In this document: piece after piece, positions 56,749 through 64,000 of the stretch
Position numbering within the stretch: the first letter of the stretch is position 1
How the letters are laid out: each line of letters starts with the position of its first letter
NCBI GenBank assembly: GCA_963932465.1
Contig: OZ010788.1
Coordinates: forward strand, 671,854,484-671,918,483
Direction of reading: 5' to 3'
DNA length: 64,000 bases
Origin: Maratus speciosus
Taxonomy: Eukaryota > Arthropoda > Arachnida > Araneae > Salticidae
Program-made: the position numbers and the translations under genes
Notes under the pieces: generated by a model
Told to the model about the DNA's origin: nothing
Database searches by the model: none
The model's input: the letters and a program-made list of their open reading frames with translations, nothing else

Positions 56749-57164
56749 GCCGTTTCACAAATGCGACTCTAGCCTTCCTATTCTTAGTAGATAACAAACG
56801 TGTTTTTGTTGGTCTTCTGCCTTGTAAACCATAGAGGTTTAGGCGTCGTTTGACTGATGAAACGTGTATGTCTGTGCCGTAATTTTCTTTCAATTCATTT
56901 TTTATTATTACAGCGGACTTACGACAATCACTTGTAGATATCATTTTTAGAATACAGTCAACATTGCAAATTGTTTTTTTCGGATGGCCACTTTGAGGCT
57001 TATTTTCGATGTATTTCTGTTTATTAAAAACTTTATTCCATGTAATAACAAGTTGACGAGACCAGTTAAAAGAACGAGCTAATTCTGCTTTCAGTCTACC
57101 TTTTTTAAGTGCATTTACAGCAGCTTTTCTAGAATCACTTCAATATTTTTTTACATTTCGGCAT
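56749..57164 (-). pseudogene. Tc1-type transposase N-terminal half, right arm
   Basis: This is the mirror copy of the left-arm fragment, read from the ATG at 57164. It keeps SAVIIKNELKENYG, VSSVKRRLNLYGLQGRRPTK and FVKRH. It lacks the 10-base duplication of the left arm and has a frameshift (an A run) near codon 5 instead of the left arm's stop. Replacements such as YGTDIHV for YGIEIHV show modest divergence since duplication. It also ends exactly at the MITE. Confidence 0.75.
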
Positions 57165-57755
57165 TTAAAAATAATCACAATAAATCAATATAAACACTAA
57201 TCGAAGCTATAGTGCCACTGACACCTTCAACAATTAAATGCAAACTAATTGTCAAAATACTTTTGAGCTTAGGAGGAGTCATATTTCTTCGGTGGAACCG
57301 AATGTAAACAAACAAGTTGAAACTTGATACATTTGAATAACTGCAGTCATAGTGTTCTCAATTATAGGGAATATATTTTCTTTTACATTTTTATATTAAA
57401 TAAAATAAGAGAGAATATAAGGTTGTCAAAATACTTTTGAGCGCTACTGTATATAATTGTTGCAAAATTTTGTAGAAACATTTCAAATTTTATGACAATC
57501 GGATGTATAGTTTAATGACAAGGACAGTCAAAAGTTTTTTTCATTACATGATGGTCAATGGAAAAGAAAAATATTTCAAATGCAATATAATGATGTTACA
57601 GCTTTTCGAACAGAATGACACTGATATTCATTTATGAAGTGCAGTAAAATATACATTCAGTATACTATGCGGTGCAAAAAATATTTATAAAACTAATTAT
57701 AATACGAACGCACCTCATTTGCTACGTTTGATGTGCAATTTGCAACTTGTTTGAA

Positions 57756-58435
57756 TCGTTATGCCTCTTTTAGTGCGTGGAAACAGGAGAGAAATGATTG
57801 AATTAAAAAAAAATTAAGGGAGAGATTCTATAAGTTAAATTATGGATTGTGGTTGAAAAATGGGGTAAAATGTGGTCTGATATATTTGAGTTGACAGTGA
57901 CCTTTACCATGTTAAAGAATGTATGTTTATTAAATTACGTGTAAATCGGTCAAAACACGGAAGATTTGTATAAAGAACATACAAACCGAGAACGACTTTT
58001 ATATATAGTATGAAATATAAGCGGGTTGCAGAATATAGATATAAATCGTTTATTTAATTCATAACCATGTACTACTTTTTAGGATATCTTTTTGAAACTT
58101 TTCAACATGATAAATATAAAACTATTTTCAGTACAGGAACCCAAAATATTTCAAATATTTTTTTGCTAGTTTCAATCTCAAAATGTACACTATGCTAATG
58201 CATAGTTATCCATGGGTAATTATTGTATGGAGAGTTTAAAAAAGATGTTTCATGTTTTTAAACTGAGTTAAATTTTATTACCGATACAAAATTTCCAGAT
58301 ATATATCTTCGTCGCATACGCTTTACTGTTATTACAAAGATAACTTTAGTTTCATTTGGGATTAATTATAGAAGACAACATTGACCATCTCGGTGAAATT
58401 TGAAACGTCAGTGGCAAAAACTAGCGTAAAACACG
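57756..58435. other. AT-rich; possible element tail
   Basis: CAAACCGAGAACGACTTTTA then TATATAGTA near 57983-58010 resembles the tail of the CGTTGCCCGG-type repeat. Otherwise nothing is recognised. Confidence 0.35.
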
Positions 58436-58436
58436 C

Positions 58437-58439
<3 letters not shown>

Positions 58440-58470
<31 letters not shown>
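58440..58470 (+). repeat. 31-base poly(A) tract
   Basis: Pure A31 followed by CCC. No upstream retroposon body is recognised, so whether it marks a retrotransposed 3' end cannot be decided. Confidence 0.6.
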
Positions 58471-58471
<1 letters not shown>

Positions 58472-58649
58472 CAAAAATACAGAAATCAAGTACTTACGGT
58501 CACAGGAGCCAATTTTTATACTTTTTAATTTTGTTTTCGTGTTTATTTTGTTTAATAATAATGTTTTATTACTTAAAACTACAATAACAGTTATAAATTT
58601 AAATTTGTCTTAAATTAATTAAAAATACAGCTTTTTATAAACATATTTT

Positions 58650-58735
58650 TCTCCAACTCTGGTTACCGCGACACTCCGCTTATAATGATACTTTTTCCTG
58701 GCCATTAGAGTGTGGGGATAACGATGTTCGACTGT
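58650..58735 (-). mobile_element. Possible pogo/Tigger-like terminus
   Basis: Read on the minus strand from 58735: CAGTCGAACATCGTTATCCC, then CACACTCTAATGGCCAGG and further ATCATTATAAGCGGAGTG. It is preceded outside by TA. The form (CAGTCGAAC.TCGTTATCC) is typical of Tigger ends. The partner end was not found, so this may be a solo end. Confidence 0.4.
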
Positions 58736-59011
58736 ATTATATTTTTTGCATTTAATATTTTTTTAGAACGTGCACTAACATTACCAAATATAATATTTAT
58801 ATGAAAAATAGTAACTATTTTAAATAAAGTTTTGAAATTTATTAAAAGCGATAGTTTTGTATTGGCCTCGCGCCAGTGGTTAACAGACGAAGAAATCGCC
58901 AAAAGTCACTATTTGAAATCAGCCTTTTTTTACTCTGATCATTTTGGTAATTTAAGGGCATAGTTTGATTGCATGTCTTAAATTTGTATTTTATAATATT
59001 TTATTCTTTTA

Positions 59012-59645
59012 TTTATTGATTGATGAATGATTTAATTCCGTTATGTAATATAAGCTGGAAATAAATGCATTGTATTAATTTTAGGACAAACGGTAAACAT
59101 CTTCCGCAACTGCCTGCAAGCGATAGACAGAAATTTAAAAAAATGTCATGCCTGAAAATTATTTTAAAAACGATAAAATCTAGTAAATAGCGATAAATTT
59201 TTCAAACAAATTCTGATACAGTTTCCAAACAAATTGCATTTGAAAGTACATTTTTTCCCTATTCACAGGTGTAGAAATTTAAAATGTGCGACGTTTAGAA
59301 GCTAAATAAAAATGCAGCAAAAGTTAAATTTAATCGTTTGACTGATGGATGGATGAACGTTTTAATAGCGTTATGTCATATAAGCTGGAAACAAATGCTG
59401 AGCTATTTATGTTCACCAACTACAAACAGATATATTTTAAGTAATAATCTTCACGCGATAGACAGTGATTAAAAAGGGCTTGAAAATTATTTTAAAAACA
59501 ATAAAAATTTAGTAAATAGCGATACATTTTTCAAACAAATTGTGATACAGTTTTTAAACGAATCTCACTCGAAAGTACATTTTTCCCCCTACTCGACGCT
59601 CTAAAAATTTAAAATTCTTTAGTCTTTAGTAAATTTTTAAGTAGT
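59012..59645 (+). repeat. Degenerate tandem duplication, ~325-bp period
   Basis: Two units share GTTATGT(A/C)ATATAAGCTGG, TGAAAATTATTTTAAAAAC, AGTAAATAGCGATA.ATTTTT, TCAAACAAATT(C/G)TGATACAG and GAAAGTACATTTTT at offsets of 320-330. Confidence 0.55.
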
Positions 59646-59689
59646 TTGCACATAGTGTAAATTTAAGTTTAAATATAAATCTGTCAAAA

Positions 59690-60181
59690 AAAAAATTGTA
59701 GGTTGCAATTCCTATTTTTTTCGAATGTTAATTTCATAATTTATAATTCATATTATAAATTTTTTAATTACAAATTCAATGTATGTATGCTTGAGTCTTT
59801 CTGTATTATAACCACACAAAAAATTAGCACATTGGAATTATAATTTCAGGAAATATAACCAAAAATATGAAAATGTACTTTAACATTAGAAGCTCTGAAT
59901 TTTGAATGTTTATAATTCAAAATCTTATCATCCAAATGACTTGAAATTTCGATTCTAGGGATAGTTTGAACAGAAAATTTAAAATATGGTGTCAAAATTG
60001 GCTGTTGCCGTTGAGAAAAAAAAAAGTTTGGTCTGGTTTTGATTTGTAGATGGCTCCTAAACAAATTTTATGTACAGCATTTAAAAGTAGACTAATTCCA
60101 ATCCTTTGGTATCAGTAACTTTCTTCTATTATAATTAGTTGTAGAGTTAATTGGGGGTGTTTACTTTTCTTTCCGCAATTG
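59690..60181. mobile_element. Truncated copy of the Tc1/mariner-type MITE
   Basis: It parallels 12305-12792 (GGTTGCAATTCCTATTTTTT, TTGAATGTTTATAATTCAAA, GTAGATGGCTCCTAAACAAA, TTGGTATCAGTAACTTTCTT), with the terminus GGGGGTGTTTACTTTTCTTT ending in TTG before TA at 60182. The left half is missing. Confidence 0.65.
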
Positions 60182-60183
60182 TA

Positions 60184-60849
60184 CATCTATCTATATTATA
60201 TAATTTACAAGTGTGTTCGTTTGTAACGCTGACGTTATTTTGACGGAGGCAACACCAAACGATTAAATTTAACTTTTACTGCAATTTTTTTAAGTTGCTT
60301 AAATTGGACCAAATATACGATCATAAATTTGAAAAGTAAGTAATAAATTTCGAGAGCGGTGCGCTTTATAAACTTCTTTTTTTCTAATAATGCATTACTA
60401 TCTCCATGCAAGGTTTTTTTTTGTATAGCTGGATCAATTTCTTTATACAGTTTACGCCTATATAAACATTTTTTTTTTTTTTTTTTTTTACATGTTTGTG
60501 TAATAAATATTGTTTGCAATTTCTTTTATCTTGTATGTATTTACATTTATTTTCTTTGAATTCTTTATTCCTACGGCATATTTGGTTTACAAAGTCGAAT
60601 TCAAACATTTTCGTCCTGGAGGATATTTGCAATTCCGTGATGGGAGGGCGGACGTAGACTTTTTACTGTTCTGTAGGGTGGGATTACACTTTTTTGCCAT
60701 TAAAACGCATAAAATCTCAAACCTTCAGGTGGGAGTGGTTATTTCAAGGCTCCGGGGGACACCTGAATTCAACACTGTTTGAATATATAATGTTTGCGTT
60801 TGATTAATCGTAGCGTATTTTTATTTTCAAAAGAGCATATTTTTTAAAT
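60184..60849. other. Nothing firmly recognised
   Basis: T-rich tract at 60470-60490. The GC-richer part 60600-60770 carries a 90-codon frame with no known motifs; a decayed part of the transposon that follows is possible. Confidence 0.35.
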
Positions 60850-61190
60850 ATTTTCTAATATAATGTTGAAGATGTTGAAAAAGACACCGACAAACTGTCT
60901 GGAAGAAAAACACCCGTGAAAGCAAAAGCTGTTAAAGGTATAGGAAACGAAAAGGAGAGCGTAAGTTGTGAAGAAATTGACCTGCAAGAATATTGCAGCT
61001 ACAAATCCCCCCCCCCCCCAAAGAAAAGCCAAAAAATCATTAGAAATGCTATCTCCCTTGCTAAATTCAGTTAAATCAAAGTACAGAGGGAGCCAAAGAT
61101 CAGTTGTGTTAACATCTTCGCCATATAAAGTAAACCTTGAAATGAAAAAAAACGACGAAAAAAAAATAGAATTTATTTTGTTTGATTGTT
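60850..61190 (+). pseudogene. Possible pogo/jerky-type transposase tail
   Basis: In one frame after 61040: LSPLLNSVKSKYRGSQRSVV, then LTSSPYKVNLEMKKN. Transposases and domesticated proteins of the pogo/jerky group often end with a Lys/Arg-rich region followed by 'K..ILT.TP.K..LE.. '. The upstream part is out of frame and includes a C13 run at 61007-61019 that may have caused a shift. No DDE motifs are visible upstream. Downstream 61260-61310 has GGTCCAATTTAGGAGACTGG and GGTCCAACTTAGACGACCAG, a pair of repeats that could belong to the same element. The call is weak. Confidence 0.35.
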
Positions 61191-62229
61191 TTATTAATTG
61201 CAAACTTTGCTTTTAATAAAATTTGTTATATTCCCTACTCATTAAAACATCCTGATATTCTTTGGTCCAATTTAGGAGACTGGGGGTCCAACTTAGACGA
61301 CCAGTTGCTGAATTTGGTTCACTTTTGACAAATTTTTCAAACTAAAATAAAATTCAAGATTTTAAAAAAGAAATTGATCTAAAGATTTATTTATGTAGTA
61401 GATGAATAGATTGACCCCATGTAGTGATGTTTTGCAGATATTCAAAAAATTAAGTGAGTTACATCTGAAAATAAGTGAAGTGGTCCAAATTCGGCTACTC
61501 TCCCCTATATCCCTTAAAGAATTATCATGATTTAATTATCCGTGAATCAATAGAAATTATTACTAAAGAAAGTACTGTTTGTAATGACGCTTTATCCTAC
61601 AACATACCCAGAATTTGGCTCAGTTTTCTTAAAGAATCATAAAGCAAGTAATATTCCACTTCCCTATATCCATGTTTTATTTTCCCAATGTTTTCCGGAT
61701 CTAAAAATTGACTTCCACTTTCACTCCTTTCAACACCATCTACGTAAATTTTGAAAATAAGACGTTAATAACAGTAGTATTTCCTGACATCTCTGACGAA
61801 GGCTATGCTTTTATAATTGAAATTACTAAGGATATTAAAGTAATTTAACATATTTTTAAATATTGTCTCATCTTTTAAGTAGTAGCACATAGCGAAAGTT
61901 TAAGTTGAACTTTTTAAAGATAAATTAAGCATTTCTATTTATTTATTTACAGATTTATATTTATTATGCCTTGCTTTATGCGAATCCTTAATTTAAAAAT
62001 TTTCTTCAAGTAATTTTTGAATTATAGTTTAAAAATGTTAAAATAATGGTTTTAAGGGCCGCCGTCTATGATGTGCAGAAAACCATAATTCGAAAAAATA
62101 CATTTTACTGAAAGATATGAACCTTATTTGACACATTTTATTGAAAGATTTGGGCTAGCAATAGTCGAAACATATTGGGCGAGCTGAATGGTCTTATTGA
62201 GAAGAAATAATATATTAATAGTAGCGACA
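61191..62229. other. AT-rich; short GGTCCAA repeats
   Basis: GGTCCAA motifs occur at 61265 and 61288 in direct form and near 61483 in GGTCCAAATTCGGC. Otherwise no supported feature. Confidence 0.35.
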
Positions 62230-62614
62230 TAATCATTCTATATCATTTGAACTATCAAGTACCGAACTTCAATTTGGATACAGACCCTAAAATATGCTCA
62301 TTGCTCATTTTAAAATAATTAATTCCTCTGAAACTAATCGCATCAGTGTAATGAAAAATTTTATTTAGACTAATTGGAGGATGTGGAATATATTGGTATC
62401 AAACTTGGATATTGCTATTGAAAAAAAAAAAAAACAAAGTTTGAGTTCGTTTTGATACGTAGATGGCCGCCTAAGCAAATTTTATACGCATCGTTTAAAA
62501 AAGCAGTTTTTATTTCCAATCGTATGGTACTAGCAATTGCTCTTCTACAATAATATGTTGCATGGAAGGGAGTGTTTACGTTTTTTTTTTTTTTTTCGTT
62601 TTTTTTTATGAATG
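62230..62614. mobile_element. Second truncated copy of the Tc1/mariner-type MITE
   Basis: TACGTAGATGGCCGCCTAAG, CAAATTTTATACGCATCG and the terminal GGGAGTGTTTACG parallel 12655-12792. The upstream AATTTGGATACAGACCCTAA block parallels the inverted left arm near 12030. TA follows at 62615. Confidence 0.55.
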
Positions 62615-62829
62615 TACCTAAATATATTATGAATAAGATCTGAAAGAAAAATATTTACGCACGGGTTATGTTTCTGAAATTTATAATGCTCTATGAAACA
62701 TATTTTCTTGAAATTGCTTAAGTCTGCTTTACTTTTAAAGCACAAAACTGAAAATTCCAAAACTTCGTCTTACACGCCTTTAAAATACTGTTTCGGATAT
62801 TTAATTTCTGAATAGATAATTAAGATGTA

Positions 62830-63170
62830 TAAAGGTCTCCTTAATTTGCTAATCAAGGGATATTTCCGTTCGATTTACAATTTTCTGTAATTTAAATTAT
62901 AAATCTTGACTTATTAGAAACCCGTCCTTTAGAAATCGTCTTGATTTCATTGGATAAATTTACTTTTGTAAGACTACTGAAGGGGAAATTAAATTAAGCA
63001 AATTTACTTTGAATTCTAGATTAAATGCGGCACATTTAATGCACCTGACGAATTAATGATTCATTCAGCGGTATCGTATAGAGGATTTAGCGGGGAATGT
63101 TTAATATTAACATGTAATACAACTTTTATCATAATATGTAATCCTTCACTGATGTGGGTAAGTTACTACA
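62830..63170 (+). repeat. Repeat C, copy 5
   Basis: GATTTACAATTTTCTG, AAATTATAAATCTTGACTTA, AACCCGTCCTTTAGAAATCG, CTACTGAAGGGGAAATTAAA and TTAATGCACCTGACGAATTA occur in family order. Confidence 0.6.
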
Positions 63171-63205
63171 AATAAATAAATATATATGTGTGTGTGTAAA
63201 TATAT

Positions 63206-63426
63206 ACAGGATGTCTGCAAATTAATTGGGCAAAATGAATGATTTGAGCCGTTCAGTGCACAAATCGATTAACTCCATCAAATGAAAATGTTCAATAAAA
63301 ACAGTTAAAGTTATTGTAACTATAAAAATATTGTATCTATGTTCCTTTGTTTAAAAAAACACGATTTAAAATGGAGCTCGGATTGTCTTCTGAACGTCTC
63401 ATTTATTGAATGGATTTGACAGGAAA
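63206..63426. other. Possible mariner-type end, otherwise nothing
   Basis: ACAGGATGTCTGCAAATTAA follows a (TG)n/(TA)n run, as at 28233. No partner end is seen. Confidence 0.3.
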
Positions 63427-64000
63427 ACTAGTATGTTGTGGCCATCGCAAAACTTTCTTGTATATAAATCACGTCAATTAAATCATTTAAGTAGTACAAG
63501 AAATTACATCAGTTATTCCATCCCATTCATATCAAAGTATATCTGAATTTGAAGTTGAGTGAAAATTCCTGCCTTAGTTATTGAGATAGAGCTATAGCGG
63601 AAATTCTGAAAAATGCAGTATAGCAGCGCCACCTGTTGAGCGATTTGCACCAAAAGGTACAAAACGTCAACTCCTATCAAGGACTAACTGAATATGAAGT
63701 TTGATAAAAATCCGTGCATTATTTCTTGAGATAGAGCTATTATGATAATCGTGTAAATGCTTCAAAATGCAGCATAGCAGAGCCATCTGTTTGGTAATTT
63801 ACACCAAATCGTTACCAGAAACAATTCATATCAAGGAATAACTGAATCTGAAGTTTGATGAAAATGCATGCATTATTTCTTGAGATAGAGCTGTTGCAGA
63901 AATCATGAAAAATGCAGCATAGCTGTTGGGCGATTTGCACCAAAAAACTAATTAGCACCAATTTATATTAGGGACTACTATAATATAAATTTTTGTTGAA
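63427..64000 (+). repeat. Repeat A, copy 7 (runs off the window)
   Basis: ACTAGTATGTTGTGGCCATC opens it in place of the usual ACTAGTCGGATGTGCCAATC. Three internal units follow, with anchors at about 63632, 63786 and 63922. TTGAGATAGAGCTA and CTGAATCTGAAGTTTGATGA recur. The copy is cut by the window end. Confidence 0.65.

Larger units (their letters stand above)
55837..57449. mobile_element. Palindromic Tc1-like element (inverted half copies)
   Basis: TA at 55835-55836 and 57450-57451. Both ends begin CAGTAGCGCTCAAAAGTATT. The left arm (55837-56545) and right arm (56745-57449) are inverted copies of about 705 bp differing at a few percent of sites. Each runs from the terminus through the 5' leader and the N-terminal half of a Tc1-type transposase gene, then stops at the same codon. 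A 199-bp M-family MITE lies between them, within 2 bp of the exact centre. No catalytic domain exists on either side. Confidence 0.85.
55725..57755 (+). repeat. Repeat B, copy 3 (interrupted)
   Basis: B sequence runs 55725-55836 (GTTAGTAATTATATAAATAC, GCATATAACAGAGCAAAAAC, CCGAATGGTCAGAAAT) and resumes at 57450 (TATAATTGTTGCAAAATTTT), ending near TTTGATGTGCAATTTGCAAC. The break is filled by the palindromic Tc1 element. Confidence 0.7.

Noticed and set aside
58440..58470. Poly(A) tail of a processed pseudogene
   Set aside because: No recognisable gene or retroposon body lies upstream; target duplications could not be identified.
60844..61203. 119-codon minus-strand frame (longest in the window)
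   Set aside because: It is antisense to the better-supported transposase tail, Phe/Ser-rich, and crosses a C13 homopolymer; it looks like a shadow frame.

Overview
The window is a very AT-rich stretch of metazoan nuclear DNA. It has no recognisable host gene, no rRNA gene and no convincing functional tRNA gene. Every longer reading frame is either noise or a broken piece of transposase. The element mix is TTAA-type (piggyBac-like) MITEs, pogo/Tigger, Tc1-like, hAT-like and Helitron-like pieces, tRNA-derived SINE-like units and many TIR elements without coding capacity. This suits an arthropod, and I would guess an arachnid, but the sequence alone does not prove the taxon. The window is probably intergenic or deep inside a long intron.

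Layout. 47-583 is a TIR repeat with a second copy at 24657-25194. 850-1109 is a TTAA MITE. About 1786-14207 is a pogo/Tigger-like element whose transposase remnant is split at about codon 18 by roughly 11.3 kb. Inside that insertion sit a 4.3-kb TTAA element (3139-7438), a long-TIR element with a relic coding region (7735-11346), a tRNA-derived unit (about 11500-11730) and a Tc1-like element (11743-12792). 14.2-29.5 kb holds degenerate tandem duplications, small TIR elements and an inverted SINE pair (23856-24500). 29.9-36 kb holds copies of three interspersed repeats (A, B, C, defined below) and two Helitron-like units. 36.6-46.9 kb contains a mariner-type TIR element and then a stack of insertions: pogo-like element, repeat A, 7.4-kb element with CRE-rich ends, and a further element with palindromic arms. 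47-55.5 kb has more A, B and C copies, two of which carry insertions that can be dated against uninterrupted relatives. 55837-57449 is a 1.6-kb palindrome made of two inverted Tc1 N-terminal halves with a TTAA MITE at its centre. 57.5-64 kb holds further relics and repeats.

Repeat families named here. A: a dispersed element (seven copies or part copies) carrying internal units with a period of 145 bp. B: a repeat of about 500 bp (three copies). C: a repeat of about 340 bp (five copies, all on the + strand). M: palindromic TTAA MITEs of about 200 bp (five copies). Because the families repeat inside the window, several insertions can be checked against an uninterrupted relative a few kb away. 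That internal evidence is the main strength of this annotation.

No genes work together here in the operon sense. The biology is transposon-on-transposon: non-autonomous elements that would need transposases supplied elsewhere, insertion into each other, and inverted duplication. Boundaries were found by eye. Where both ends and a target duplication are visible they should be good to a few bases; elsewhere they are approximate.
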